Of a DNA stretch of 64,000 nt, positions 27,114-36,676 are shown one piece after another. The stretch's first letter is position 1; the number at the start of each line of letters is the position of its first letter. The notes under the pieces were generated by a model. The model was not told the DNA's origin. It worked only from the letters and a program-made list of their open reading frames with translations, and did no database searches. The DNA is taken from the NCBI RefSeq assembly GCF_048820935.1, contig NZ_JBMERD010000002.1:62001-126000 (forward strand). The letters run 5' to 3'. The DNA comes from Algicoccus sp048820935. GTDB lineage: Bacteria; Pseudomonadota; Gammaproteobacteria; Burkholderiales; Burkholderiaceae_B. Made by a program: the position numbers and the translations under genes.

Positions 27114-27935
27114 TCACTGAGGCCACATCGCATGAAAATGGTGGACGGGGCCATGTCCGGTGCCAACGGATAGTTTATCTGCTTGGCGAATCGCTTCGAC
27201 TAGATACGCTTTGGCTTGATGGGTTGCGTCTGGCACTGGCAGGTTTTTTGCCAATAACGTTGCCAGTGCAGCAGAAAGTGTACATCCCGTGCCGTGGGTG
27301 TTGGGGGTGTTGATCCGCTGACCGGGCAGTTCGATCATGACGTCGCCATTGTGCAAAAGGTCTGTGGTGTCTGAACCAGGCAGATGACCACCCTTCAGGA
27401 GAACCCAGCGCTCACCTTGGTCATTGAGGATTCGGCGTAGCTTTTCAGCGAGAGCACGCATTTCCCGAAGGTTTTCTGGGGCGCGCTGTTCGCACAAGAC
27501 CCCGCCTTCGGGCAGGTTCGGGGTGATGAGTGTCGCCAGAGGCAACAAGGCATCTCGCATTTCACCCACTGCTTTCTCTTCCAGCAGCATGTCACCACTT
27601 TTAGCGACCATGACAGGGTCGATGACCAAATGCGGTAAGGTCGCTTTTTGAAGTGACTCGGCCACAACTCGAATCACAGGCACCTGCCCGAGCATGCCGA
27701 TCTTTGCGGCATGGATGGTCACATCATCAAACAAGGTTTGCAGCTGCGCTTGGATAAATTCAGGACTAATAGGCTGGATGTGTGTGACAGCCCGTGTGTT
27801 TTGAGCGGTCAATGCGGCAATCACACCGCAGGCATAACCCCCCAGCGCACTGATCGCCTTCACATCCGCTAAAACACCCGCACCCCCAGAAGGGTCGATA
27901 CCCGCAATGCTTAAAACATTTGGAATCTGACTCAT
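27114..27935 (-). CDS. thiD: Hydroxymethylpyrimidine/phosphomethylpyrimidine kinase
   Basis: Phosphorylates HMP and HMP-phosphate to the pyrophosphate used for thiamine synthesis. The ATG at 27935 gives 273 residues beginning MSQIPNVLSIAGIDPSGGAGV; the frame extends 67 codons further upstream over thiG, without family resemblance. Seen: ADVKAISALGGYACGVIAALTAQNT, DPVMVAKSGDMLL, TPNLPEGGVL, VLLKGGHLPG and the anion-hole NTHGTGCTLSAALATLLA with the catalytic Cys. It lies 11 bases after thiG. Confidence 0.95.
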   Translation of the reverse strand: MSQIPNVLSIAGIDPSGGAGVLADVKAISALGGYACGVIAALTAQNTRAVTHIQPISPEFIQAQLQTLFDDVTIHAAKIGMLGQVPVIRVVAESLQKATLPHLVIDPVMVAKSGDMLLEEKAVGEMRDALLPLATLITPNLPEGGVLCEQRAPENLREMRALAEKLRRILNDQGERWVLLKGGHLPGSDTTDLLHNGDVMIELPGQRINTPNTHGTGCTLSAALATLLAKNLPVPDATHQAKAYLVEAIRQADKLSVGTGHGPVHHFHAMWPQ

Positions 27936-27946
27936 GTAATGACCTG

Positions 27947-28750
27947 TCATTTGGAATGACTGGTTGTGATGAGACCAGCCATGGGTGAACTGGGTGAACC
28001 GACGTAGATCTGACGTGGGATGCGGCCGGCCAAATGGGCTTGTCGGCCTGCGATCACGGCATTTTTCATGGCACTTGCCATCAAGACCGGATCTTTTGCG
28101 CCAGCAATGGCGGTGTTCATCAGCACCCCATCGCAACCCAGTTCCATGGCGATGGCCGCATCAGACGCTGTGCCCACGCCCGCATCAACGAGAACCGGCA
28201 CTTTGGTTTGTTCAATAATTAAACCTAAGTTCCATGGGTTCAGAATGCCCATGCCAGAGCCGATGAGTGACGCTAACGGCATGATGGCGCAGCAGCCAAT
28301 GTCTTCCAGCATCCGAGCCTGAATAGGGTCGTCAGTACAATACACCATCACATCAAATCCTTCATCCACCAGCGTTTTAGCAGCTTTGAGGGTTTCTGGC
28401 ATGTTTGGAAACAGATTGTTTGGATCACCCAGTACTTCCAGTTTGACCAACCGATGGTCGTCGAGCAACTCACGGGCTAGACGCAATGTGCGCACCGCAT
28501 CATCGGCGCTGTAGCAGCCTGCTGTATTTGGCAAGAGTGTGAATCGGTCGGTTGGCACGTAATCCAGCAAGCTTTCTTGGTTGGCATCCTGACCAATGTT
28601 GGTGCGGCGGATGGCGACCGTCACAATATCTGCACCGCTGGCATCTAGGGCTTCGCGTGTTTGTGCGAAATCACGATATTTGCCGGTGCCGACCAATAAT
28701 CTGGAGCGATAAGTTTTGCCGGCAATAGTCAGGCCATCTGTGTCAGTCAT
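27947..28750 (-). CDS. thiG: Thiazole synthase
   Basis: Builds the thiazole phosphate of thiamine from deoxyxylulose 5-phosphate, dehydroglycine and the ThiS thiocarboxylate. The 267 residues include FRSRLLVGTGKY-like start (TYRSRLLVGTGKYRDF), VTVAIRRTNIGQ, LLPNTAGCYSADDAVRTLRLAREL, the Schiff-base lysine in LVKLEVLGDPNNLFPN, DPIQARMLEDIGCCAIMPLASLIGSGMGILNP and VPVLVDAGVGTASDAAIAMELGCDGVLMNTAI. No thiS, thiC or thiE is beside it. The 45 bases upstream are too short for a TPP riboswitch. Confidence 0.96.
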   Translation of the reverse strand: MTDTDGLTIAGKTYRSRLLVGTGKYRDFAQTREALDASGADIVTVAIRRTNIGQDANQESLLDYVPTDRFTLLPNTAGCYSADDAVRTLRLARELLDDHRLVKLEVLGDPNNLFPNMPETLKAAKTLVDEGFDVMVYCTDDPIQARMLEDIGCCAIMPLASLIGSGMGILNPWNLGLIIEQTKVPVLVDAGVGTASDAAIAMELGCDGVLMNTAIAGAKDPVLMASAMKNAVIAGRQAHLAGRIPRQIYVGSPSSPMAGLITTSHSK

Positions 28751-28795
28751 GATGGATTCAATCCTTGCGTAGAAGTGTCTGTGTAAAACAGTCGG

Positions 28796-29635
28796 TTAAA
28801 ACGGTGCGCGGGATTGCTGAGCGATCCCGGCGCACAAATCTTTGAGTGCCTCAATCAAGCGAGGTCCGGGCCGAAACAAATGGTCGGGATCAAGCACGAG
28901 AACCGGTGCCAGTGATTGAAGCGAATGATCTGGTGCGTGACCCGTCACAATGAGAGACGGTCCGACAGAAATGATACTCTCCAGATTGACTCTGGGTGCG
29001 GCCATGGGGCTATCTGCAAAAAGATTTACGCCACCACAACGTGCGATTCCTTCATTGAGGATGGGGTCGCGACCAATCACATAAGTGTTGTCTAAGCTTG
29101 CCATCAGAATCAAGCCAACGGGTTTAGTAAGCGTGTCGGCAGCGGTTAAGGCGGCAATCTCTTGACGCAATTGTTGTGCACTTTGCTGTGCGTACACCGT
29201 TGTGTTGAGCTGTTCGCCTAGCGTTTCAATTTCATCAGGAATATCAGTCAACGTCTGTGGCTCGGAAACAAAGACTGGGATGCCCAGATTTTTGAGCCGC
29301 TCCATGAGCATGGAAGGCCAGCCAACCACCAAGTCAGGTTTCCAATGCATGACTTGCTCAAGGCTCGTGCTAATGCCGTCGCCTATGCGAGGCAGGTTGC
29401 GCGCTTGTGGTGGATAGTCACTGGATTGGACGGTGGCGACAATTTGATCACCTGCTCCTGCGGCAAAGACCAGTTCAGTTGAATGGGGTGAAAGGGTTAG
29501 AACTCGAGCTGCCTGCACGGGCGGCGCGAGACAAAGTGCGGACAGCAAACACAGGATTTGCCGCCCGAACTTGCCTGTTCGGTTGAACAAGTGCAGGTTT
29601 TTTTTAGAGCGAGAACCTAACGTTAAAGAAAACAT
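28796..29635 (-). CDS. btuF: BtuF-like cobalamin-binding ABC transporter substrate protein
   Basis: A 279-residue periplasmic helical-backbone metal/corrinoid-binding protein (TroA/BtuF fold). A signal peptide ends near PPVQA; RVLTLSPHSTELVFAAGAGDQIVATVQSSDYPPQARNLPRIGDGISTSLEQVMHWKPDLVVGWPS is the typical BtuF first domain. Its start overlaps the end of btuB by 32 bases, so both are probably expressed from the cobalamin-riboswitch transcript. btuC and btuD homologues are not in the window. Alternatives such as siderophore receptors are less likely because of the btuB linkage. Confidence 0.85.
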   Translation of the reverse strand: MFSLTLGSRSKKNLHLFNRTGKFGRQILCLLSALCLAPPVQAARVLTLSPHSTELVFAAGAGDQIVATVQSSDYPPQARNLPRIGDGISTSLEQVMHWKPDLVVGWPSMLMERLKNLGIPVFVSEPQTLTDIPDEIETLGEQLNTTVYAQQSAQQLRQEIAALTAADTLTKPVGLILMASLDNTYVIGRDPILNEGIARCGGVNLFADSPMAAPRVNLESIISVGPSLIVTGHAPDHSLQSLAPVLVLDPDHLFRPGPRLIEALKDLCAGIAQQSRAPF

Positions 29636-31556
29636 TGGAGCCCTGCGTGTTGTAGCCGCGTACCAAAGTGTATTTCTTGTTAAACACGTTGTTCCATTGC
29701 AGTTGCAATGCTGTGTGCTTATTCAGATCGTACTGGATGCCCAGATCGAGCAGACCATAGCCCCCAAGCACGGTTGTGCCATCGTTGCGGTCGCTGGTCA
29801 ATGTCCAGTCGGTGTTGAAAGAGAAATCACCTTGTCGGTGGGTCACCCCGAGACGCAAAGTGCGTTGCGCAATAAAGGCCAGACGCTCACCGTTGCTATT
29901 GTTGTACGGGCTGAGCAAATCAAAGCTGGCACGGGCTGTCGTGTGCTGGCCAATGTCTTGCTCGACGCGTAAAGACAAACCGCGGATGCTAGCAATCTGG
30001 ATGTTTGCTGGGATGTAGGTGGGTGCCTCAGACGCGATCAGGTCAGTGATGCGGTTGTAGTATGCCGTTAAAGCCACTTCACCTGTGGCATGGCGATAGC
30101 TAAGTCCCAGTTCGTAATTACGTGACTTTTCAGGTGCTAAGTTTGGGTTGCTAAAGCCAGGGTAGTAAAGCTCGTTGAACGTCGGTGCACGAAATGCGTT
30201 GCTAACGGCTGCGCTGGCTTGCCAGCCTGGCAGAAATTCCCAAGCATACGCAAAACTACCAGTGGTGAAGTTGCCGTACTGCGAGTTGTCATCGTTGCGC
30301 ACACTGGCTTGAACGCGGTGGTTGCCAATTTGTCCCACGTAGTTGGCCATGACCGCGTTGGTATGAATAGAACTCACATCGAAGTTCACGGAACCCCAAG
30401 GGTCAGTGCCACTCACGGATTGGTCAAGGCGTTCTAAGCCCAAGTTCAGTGTGTGCCCTTTGGCCAGATCAATGGTATTGAGCCACAGGTACTGCGTTTG
30501 CGATGAGTCGTATTCCGTTGTACCCGTAAACATGGAAGGTGCGGCTCGGTTTTGATTGCGCTCATTCATAAAGCTGACCGACAGGGTACTGAGCCATTTT
30601 TCGTGCAAGCGGTTGCGCGACGTGATGATGGTGTTGCTCAGTGTTTGAATGTTGCGGTCGTTATAAATAGGATCGGTTGTGTCGTACCCACCATTGATGC
30701 GCGACTGTAGCGTTTGAACAGAGAGTTCTTGCCCTGGCGCCCAAGTCAGTCCCAACTTACCACCGACGTTACTGCGGTAGTAAGAATCACTGTCGGGTGC
30801 ATCGGCGAATGCATAATCGCCGTTTGTGGCTTGGAACCCACCACTTTGTGCGTAACCGCCATAGAGACTGTAAGTCCACATGCCTTTACGTCCGGAGACA
30901 CCAGCGTCATAGGCGCTCGTACCATAAGATCCAACGCCTGCGCTGACATAGGCGTCAACCGTGTCTTCAGCCGGTTGGCGGGTCATGATGTTCACCACAC
31001 CGCCGATGGCGTTGGCACCATACAGGCTGCTGGCAGCGCCACGGACGATTTCAATGTTCTCAATGGCGTTCAGTGGAATGGCATTGAGGACGGGCAAGCC
31101 GTTAGTGGGTGAGTTCACACGCATGCCGTCAATCATGACCAAGCTTTGCGTCGTGTTCGTGCCTCGAATGTTCAAGCCAGTGACTGACTGAGGACCACCT
31201 CGATCATAAAAGCTGATGCCGTGCTGGCGGCTGAGTACTTGAGCGAAGCTGTCGTTCGGTGTGCGGGCGATATCTTCGCGCGTGATTACAGAGTCGTCAC
31301 CAATTGTGTGGGTGACCATGCTTGGAATGCGGGTCGCCGTCACAATGACCGGCTCAAAACGCGTTGCATCTTGTACTTGTGTGTCTGCGTTGTCGGAGGA
31401 CTGGGCGACTGCCATCGCAGGCAATGTCGACACGGCAAGTGCTGACAGTGCACAGGCGATGCTGACTGATAAGGATGTTGGGCGAGTGGAAAGACGAGCA
31501 GAAAGATGTTGGCCATCCACTGTGGATGGCGCAAAAAGATAAGTTGGTTGTGTCAT
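29604..31556 (-). CDS. btuB: TonB-dependent vitamin B12 receptor
   Basis: Outer-membrane gated beta-barrel for cobalamin uptake, about 650 residues. A signal peptide (SIACALSALAVSTLPAMAVAQ) is followed by the plug domain with FEPVIVTATRIPSMVTHTIGDDSVITREDI (TonB-box-like VTATR), GLNIRGTNTTQSLVMIDGMRVNSPT and EIVRGAASSLYGANAIGGVVNI. The C-terminus ends in an aromatic residue-rich strand (VFFNVRFSL), as outer-membrane proteins do. I chose ATG 31556; the frame opens 12 codons earlier. A cobalamin riboswitch lies immediately upstream. Confidence 0.92.
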   Translation of the reverse strand: MTQPTYLFAPSTVDGQHLSARLSTRPTSLSVSIACALSALAVSTLPAMAVAQSSDNADTQVQDATRFEPVIVTATRIPSMVTHTIGDDSVITREDIARTPNDSFAQVLSRQHGISFYDRGGPQSVTGLNIRGTNTTQSLVMIDGMRVNSPTNGLPVLNAIPLNAIENIEIVRGAASSLYGANAIGGVVNIMTRQPAEDTVDAYVSAGVGSYGTSAYDAGVSGRKGMWTYSLYGGYAQSGGFQATNGDYAFADAPDSDSYYRSNVGGKLGLTWAPGQELSVQTLQSRINGGYDTTDPIYNDRNIQTLSNTIITSRNRLHEKWLSTLSVSFMNERNQNRAAPSMFTGTTEYDSSQTQYLWLNTIDLAKGHTLNLGLERLDQSVSGTDPWGSVNFDVSSIHTNAVMANYVGQIGNHRVQASVRNDDNSQYGNFTTGSFAYAWEFLPGWQASAAVSNAFRAPTFNELYYPGFSNPNLAPEKSRNYELGLSYRHATGEVALTAYYNRITDLIASEAPTYIPANIQIASIRGLSLRVEQDIGQHTTARASFDLLSPYNNSNGERLAFIAQRTLRLGVTHRQGDFSFNTDWTLTSDRNDGTTVLGGYGLLDLGIQYDLNKHTALQLQWNNVFNKKYTLVRGYNTQGSNVFFNVRFSL

Positions 31557-31634
31557 GAGATCAATGAATGTGCCTGGCATGCGTCCCCGCATACCGTTTC
31601 ACCACGACGCTCACAGCGTTGACGGCTGTCAGGT

Positions 31635-31840
31635 CGGCTTCTCTGGCTGGTATCGGGCTGACAGTGATTTACGATGTGTGGTTTAAACAGTACACATTCG
31701 TGTTCGCAAACATCACGGCTGACCGTTGCGGGGGCAGCACAGGCTGGCGGATGAACCGCTTCCTGTTTCCCATTGAACTTTCGGGCTGGTCTGTCTTGTG
31801 CCATATATACGGTCACAGCAACCAGTGAAAGCACCAGAGC
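31635..31840 (-). ncRNA. Cobalamin riboswitch upstream of btuB
   Basis: On the minus strand, GGTGCTTTCACTGG (about 31834-31821) is followed by AATGGGAAACAGGAAGC, then GTGCTGCCCCCGCAACGGTC, and finally the B12-box-like GTCAGCCCGATACCAGCC (31662-31645). These are the ordered signature segments of AdoCbl/cobalamin riboswitches (GGTGC, GGGAA, GCTGCCCCCGCAAC, AGCCNGGATACCNGCC). It lies 80 bases before btuB, so B12 should repress btuB-btuF expression. Ends are approximate. Confidence 0.88.
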
Positions 31841-32045
31841 AGAGCGACTTTAACATGAGGCAGGTGTTTTTGCCGACAAAGGATATCCTTACAGGCTGTA
31901 GAGAAGACACAAAGTGTTGCCAGAGGTTTGTTACCATGAGGGTTATCCACAGTTAAAGTTTTCTGTTTACGAACAATTGTTTGCCTGAGCATGGCGGTTG
32001 TCGCGTGTGTTCGGGCTGTTTTTTTGTGACAAGGTGTCCGCACGC

Positions 32046-35000
32046 ATGTCTTATCCAGCCATTCCTTACCCCATTTCTGAATATACCCGTGGTCAGGCTT
32101 TTGTGAGCCGTCTGGGATCGCAAATCCTGATTTTGGATGGTGCGATGGGCACTATGATCCAGCAGTTCAAACTGACCGAAGAGGATTTTCGGGGGGAGCG
32201 GTTTGCTTCGCATAGTCAAGATGTCCGTGGTAACAACGAATTGTTGTCATTGGTACGTCCTGATGTCATTCGCGATATCCATGAGCAATATTTAGAAGCC
32301 GGTGCAGACATCATCGCGACCAACACGTTTGGTGCGACGGCCATTGCACAGTCGGACTATGGGCTGCAAGACTTGGCGTATGAGATGAACGTCGAATCAG
32401 CCAAAGTCGCCTGTGAAGTCCGGGATCGGTTTAGCACGCCTGAGCATCCACGATTTGTGGCAGGTGCACTCGGGCCACAGCCGCGGACTGCGTCGATTTC
32501 ACCCGATGTGAATGATCCGGGTGCCCGTAACGTGACGTTTGATCAGTTGCGTGATGCGTATGCCGAACAAACGCGTGGGCTGATTGAAGGTGGCGTTGAT
32601 ATTCTGTTGCTGGAAACGATTTTTGACACACTCAACGCCAAAGCTGCTATTTTTGCGGTGGAATCGGTGTTTGAAGAGTTGGGCATGCGCTTGCCACTGA
32701 TGGTGTCGGGGACAGTGACAGATGCGTCAGGTCGAATTCTGTCGGGTCAGACCGTCGAAGCCTTTTGGAACTCGGTGCGTCATGCGCGTCCTGTCACGAT
32801 TGGTTTGAACTGTGCGCTGGGTGCTGCGCTCATGCGTCCGTATGTGGCAGAACTCTCAAAAATCTGTGACACCTATCTGTGCGTCTATCCGAACGCAGGT
32901 TTGCCCAATCCGATGAGTGAAACTGGGTTTGATGAAACGCCTGAAGTGACGTCTGACTTATTGGAAGAGTTTGCCAAATCAGGTTTGGTGAACATGGCCG
33001 GGGGGTGCTGTGGAACGACACCCGAGCACATTACGGAGATTGTGCGCAAAGTCCGTGGGCTGACACCCCGTGTTGTGCCAGAAATCCCCATCAAAACACG
33101 TCTGTCAGGGCTTGAGCCGCTAAACATTGACGATGAGACGTTGTTTGTGAACGTCGGTGAACGCACCAACGTGACCGGAAGTAAAAAATTCGCCCGCTTG
33201 ATTCGGGAGGAACTGTATGACGAAGCGCTGGATGTCGCGCGTGATCAGGTTGAAAACGGTGCGCAAATTATTGATATCAACATGGACGAAGCCATGTTGG
33301 ATTCTGAAGCGTGCATGCATCGTTTCCTGAATTTAATTGCCTCAGAGCCTGACATTGCTCGCGTGCCTGTGATGATCGACAGCTCAAAATGGACCGTGAT
33401 CGAGACAGGGCTCAAGTGTGTACAGGGCAAGCCCGTGGTGAACTCCATCTCCCTGAAAGAGGGTGAAGAGGAGTTTCTGGAGCATGCTCGTCTGTGTCGG
33501 TTGTACGGTGCAGCCGTGGTCGTGATGGCGTTTGATGAGCAAGGGCAGGCAGACAACCTAGAGCGTCGTAAAGAAATTTGTAAGCGCGCTTATGACCTGC
33601 TGGTGGATGTGGTTGGCTTTGCGCCAGAAGATATTATTTTTGATCCGAACGTATTTGCCATTGCCACAGGGATCGAAGAGCATAACAACTACGCCGTTGA
33701 CTTCATTGAAGCGGTGAAGTGGATTCGTGCGAACTTGCCGCATGCGCGTTTATCCGGTGGCATTTCGAACGTCAGTTTCTCGTTTCGCGGCAATGAGCCG
33801 ATGCGCGAGGCGATCCACACCGTCTTCCTGTACTACACCATTCGTGAAGGACTCACGATGGGGATTGTCAACGCGGGTCAATTAGGTGTGTATGCCGATC
33901 TGGATCCCAAGTTGCGAGATCTGGTTGAAGATGTCGTCTTGAACCGTGAGCCCCCCTTAGGGCTTCCCGCTGAAGGCGATGATTTAACGAGTACCGAACG
34001 ACTCGTTGCCTTTGCAGACAACGTCAAAGGCTCGGGTGCCAAACGTGAAGAAGACCTGACTTGGCGTGAGCAAGAGGTGGAGAAACGTCTTGCGCATGCC
34101 TTGGTGCATGGCATCACAACCTTCATCGTTGAAGACACCGAAGAAATCCGTCAGGCGATTGAAGATCGTGGTGGACGACCGATTGAGGTTATTGAAGGTC
34201 CCTTGATGGATGGTATGAATATCGTGGGCGACCTCTTTGGCCAAGGCAAGATGTTCTTGCCACAGGTGGTGAAGTCTGCGCGTGTGATGAAGCAAGCCGT
34301 TGCGCATCTGGTGCCGTTTATCGAAGAAGAAAAACGTCAGATCGAAGCCGCAGGCGGTGATGTACGTGCGAAAGGCAAAATGGTAATTGCCACGGTGAAG
34401 GGCGACGTGCACGACATTGGTAAGAATATTGTCACAGTCGTACTTCAATGCAACAACTTTGAAGTTGTGAACATGGGCGTGATGGTGCCGGCCGCCAAAA
34501 TCCTTGAGTGTGCTAAAGAAGAAGGTGCAGACATGGTGGGTTTGTCTGGACTGATTACACCGAGCTTGGAAGAAATGGCTTATGTTGCGAGCGAAATGCA
34601 GCGTGACCCCTATTTCCGAGATAATAATATTCCGCTCTTGATCGGTGGTGCAACGACAAGCCGAGTGCATACGGCCGTCAAAATTGCGCCCAATTATGAT
34701 GGGCCGGTCATTTATGTGCCTGATGCCAGTCGTAGTGTGGGTGTTGCACAAAACCTAGTGTCAGATAACGTCGATGAATATCTGGCAAAGCTCGCTGAAG
34801 AATACGAAACTGTGCGCAAACGTCACAGCAACCGTCCAACGACACCCTTGATGCCGATCGCAGATGCACGTCAAGCTAAACCTGCGATTGACTGGCAAGC
34901 CTATACTCCACCGAAGCCTAAATTCTTGGGACGCCGAGAGTTTTTAAACTTTGATCTGAATGAAATCGCCAAGCATTTTGATTGGATGCCTTTTTTCCAG

Positions 35001-35819
35001 ACTTGGGGTCTCTTTGGCAAATTCCCCTCTATTTTGGAAGACAAAGTAGTGGGAGAAGAAGCCAGCAAGCTGTTTGAAGAAGGCAAGGCGATGTTGCGTC
35101 GAATCATCGATGGTCGTTGGTTACGCGCCAATGGCGTGATGGCGTTCTATCCAGCGAGCCAAATCAATGACGACGATATTGAAATCTATGCAGATGAATC
35201 CCGTGACAAGGTGCTCTTTACCTGGCGTGGATTGCGTCAGCAAGGTGAAAAACGCGAAGGTGTGGATAACAAATGCCTAGCCGACTACATCGCACCCAAA
35301 GATAGTGGTGTGATGGACTATATCGGTATGTTTGCCGTCACTGCAGGTCTGGATATTGAGAAAAAAGAGGCGCAATTCTTGGCCGATCACGATGACTATT
35401 CCGTTATTATGCTCAAAGCGCTTGCAGACAGACTGGCTGAAGCGTTTGCCGAAACCTTACATGCGCGCGTTCGACAAGATCTTTGGGGTTATGCCGCTGA
35501 AGAGTCGTTCTCGAATGAAGAACTGATTGCAGAAGCTTATCAGGGCATTCGACCTGCACCAGGCTATCCGGCATGCCCTGAGCACGTGGTGAAACGCGAT
35601 ATGTTTGAAGTGTTACAAGCCGAGAAAATCGGCATGATGCTCACAGACAGTTATGCGATGGCACCTGCATCCAGTGTTTCTGGGTTTTACTTTAGTCATC
35701 CGCAGTCCCAGTACTTTAATGTAGGCCAGATTGATGAAGGCCAGTTGCAAGATTACATTGCCCGTAGCGGACGTTCGGAAGAGGAAGTCCGTCGTTCGCT
35801 GGCACCCAACTTGCGTTAA
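32046..35819 (+). CDS. metH: Cobalamin-dependent methionine synthase
   Basis: Transfers the methyl group of 5-methyltetrahydrofolate via cobalamin to homocysteine. About 1257 residues from ATG 32046 (an in-frame start 16 codons upstream is possible). Four modules are visible: homocysteine/zinc domain (LDGAMGTMIQ; NCALGA; MAGGCCGTTPEH), pterin domain (LFVNVGERTNVTGSKKFARL; DIIFDPN), cobalamin domain with the axial His motif DVHDIGKNIV and VGLSGLITPSLEEM, and C-terminal SAM activation domain (RPAPGYPACPEH). It is divergent from the B12-uptake genes btuB-btuF. The 31841-32045 segment shows no second riboswitch that I recognise. Confidence 0.97.
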   Translation: MSYPAIPYPISEYTRGQAFVSRLGSQILILDGAMGTMIQQFKLTEEDFRGERFASHSQDVRGNNELLSLVRPDVIRDIHEQYLEAGADIIATNTFGATAIAQSDYGLQDLAYEMNVESAKVACEVRDRFSTPEHPRFVAGALGPQPRTASISPDVNDPGARNVTFDQLRDAYAEQTRGLIEGGVDILLLETIFDTLNAKAAIFAVESVFEELGMRLPLMVSGTVTDASGRILSGQTVEAFWNSVRHARPVTIGLNCALGAALMRPYVAELSKICDTYLCVYPNAGLPNPMSETGFDETPEVTSDLLEEFAKSGLVNMAGGCCGTTPEHITEIVRKVRGLTPRVVPEIPIKTRLSGLEPLNIDDETLFVNVGERTNVTGSKKFARLIREELYDEALDVARDQVENGAQIIDINMDEAMLDSEACMHRFLNLIASEPDIARVPVMIDSSKWTVIETGLKCVQGKPVVNSISLKEGEEEFLEHARLCRLYGAAVVVMAFDEQGQADNLERRKEICKRAYDLLVDVVGFAPEDIIFDPNVFAIATGIEEHNNYAVDFIEAVKWIRANLPHARLSGGISNVSFSFRGNEPMREAIHTVFLYYTIREGLTMGIVNAGQLGVYADLDPKLRDLVEDVVLNREPPLGLPAEGDDLTSTERLVAFADNVKGSGAKREEDLTWREQEVEKRLAHALVHGITTFIVEDTEEIRQAIEDRGGRPIEVIEGPLMDGMNIVGDLFGQGKMFLPQVVKSARVMKQAVAHLVPFIEEEKRQIEAAGGDVRAKGKMVIATVKGDVHDIGKNIVTVVLQCNNFEVVNMGVMVPAAKILECAKEEGADMVGLSGLITPSLEEMAYVASEMQRDPYFRDNNIPLLIGGATTSRVHTAVKIAPNYDGPVIYVPDASRSVGVAQNLVSDNVDEYLAKLAEEYETVRKRHSNRPTTPLMPIADARQAKPAIDWQAYTPPKPKFLGRREFLNFDLNEIAKHFDWMPFFQTWGLFGKFPSILEDKVVGEEASKLFEEGKAMLRRIIDGRWLRANGVMAFYPASQINDDDIEIYADESRDKVLFTWRGLRQQGEKREGVDNKCLADYIAPKDSGVMDYIGMFAVTAGLDIEKKEAQFLADHDDYSVIMLKALADRLAEAFAETLHARVRQDLWGYAAEESFSNEELIAEAYQGIRPAPGYPACPEHVVKRDMFEVLQAEKIGMMLTDSYAMAPASSVSGFYFSHPQSQYFNVGQIDEGQLQDYIARSGRSEEEVRRSLAPNLR

Positions 35820-35887
35820 TACCCGTAAGGTGTGATTGAAAGAGTTCAAGCGTCCAGTATTTAGGCGTTAAGCATTAGGATAGGATC

Positions 35888-36313
35888 ATGAAAATCAAAA
35901 TTCTCACAGGTTTGGTGGCACTCGGATTGAGTGCTGGTTTCACGGCACAAGCGGCCAATGAGTCGATGACCGTGTTTCATGATCCGAATTGCGGCTGTTG
36001 TGTGGGCTGGATTGAGCATATCCGGGATGCTGGCTATGAAGTGAAAGCCATCCAGACTCAGCACATGACCACTGTGAAAGAAAAACTCGGCATTGATCCG
36101 AGATTAGCCTCGTGCCACACAGCCGTGATTGAATCTACGAACCAAGTCATCGAAGGTCATGTGCCGGCTGCAGCGGTTGCTAAGTTGCTGGCGAATCCCG
36201 ATGTGCGCGGCGTTGCGGTGCCGGGTATGCCCATGAACTCACCCGGTATGGGTCCGATGGATGGCAATCTGGTCACCGTAGACTTTACGGGTCGTGAGTT
36301 CTCTAGAGATTGA
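35888..36313 (+). CDS. Periplasmic DUF411 metal-binding protein
   Basis: A 141-residue exported protein: signal peptide MKIKILTGLVALGLSAGFTAQA, then MTVFHDPNCGCCVGWIEHIRDAGYEVKAIQT with the CGCC motif, the partial GHVPAAAV block and a Met-rich C-terminal stretch (PGMPMNSPGMGPMDGN). This is the DUF411 family, often linked to copper handling, and the Cys/Met pattern fits copper. No copper genes adjoin it, so the role is inferred. It marks the left border of the accessory island. Confidence 0.8.
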   Translation: MKIKILTGLVALGLSAGFTAQAANESMTVFHDPNCGCCVGWIEHIRDAGYEVKAIQTQHMTTVKEKLGIDPRLASCHTAVIESTNQVIEGHVPAAAVAKLLANPDVRGVAVPGMPMNSPGMGPMDGNLVTVDFTGREFSRD

Positions 36314-36432
36314 TCGGGCTTTACTGATCGCGTGAGATGCGCTTTTTATTTATAAGCACATCCTCATAGGAGCATTTTTAAATGCACGAGAGCCATGTGT
36401 AATTCTTTGTAAGTGTGTGTAATACACATCAT

Positions 36433-36615
36433 ATGGACAGCAAAACTCTTATATCGCTGCTCACACGATCTGGTTGGAAATTGCGGGGAGTTAGGGGCTC
36501 GCACCACATTTATCATCATCCAGATCGATCCGGACACATAAGTGTCCCGCACCCCAAAAAGGATTTAGGTGTTGGATTAGTAAATAAGCCTCTAAAGCAA
36601 GCAGGTCTCAAGTGA
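36433..36615 (+). CDS. hicA: HicA-type mRNA-interferase toxin
   Basis: A 60-residue protein, MDSKTLISLLTRSGW then KLRGVRGSHHIYHHP, matching the compact double-stranded-RNA-binding-like fold of HicA, whose conserved His (in GSHHIY) is needed for mRNA cleavage. ISVPHPKKDLGVGLVNKPLKQAG is the usual second half (HPxKELxxGTLxxILKQAG). ATG 36433 gives family length; an in-frame start 6 codons earlier exists. It is followed by hicB after 61 bases. Confidence 0.88.
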   Translation: MDSKTLISLLTRSGWKLRGVRGSHHIYHHPDRSGHISVPHPKKDLGVGLVNKPLKQAGLK

Positions 36616-36676
36616 CACAGAGCGTCAGTAAAACTGGAGCGCATTACCAATGCCACACACGACTGGAGCAAAAATT

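Noticed and set aside
28751..28795. Possible TPP riboswitch before thiG
   Set aside because: Only 45 bases are available and no CTGAGA-type motif is present.
33984..34751. A 255-codon open frame antisense to metH, rich in His and Asn
   Set aside because: It mirrors the codons of the strongly conserved metH cobalamin domain, has no family resemblance and no ribosome-binding site.
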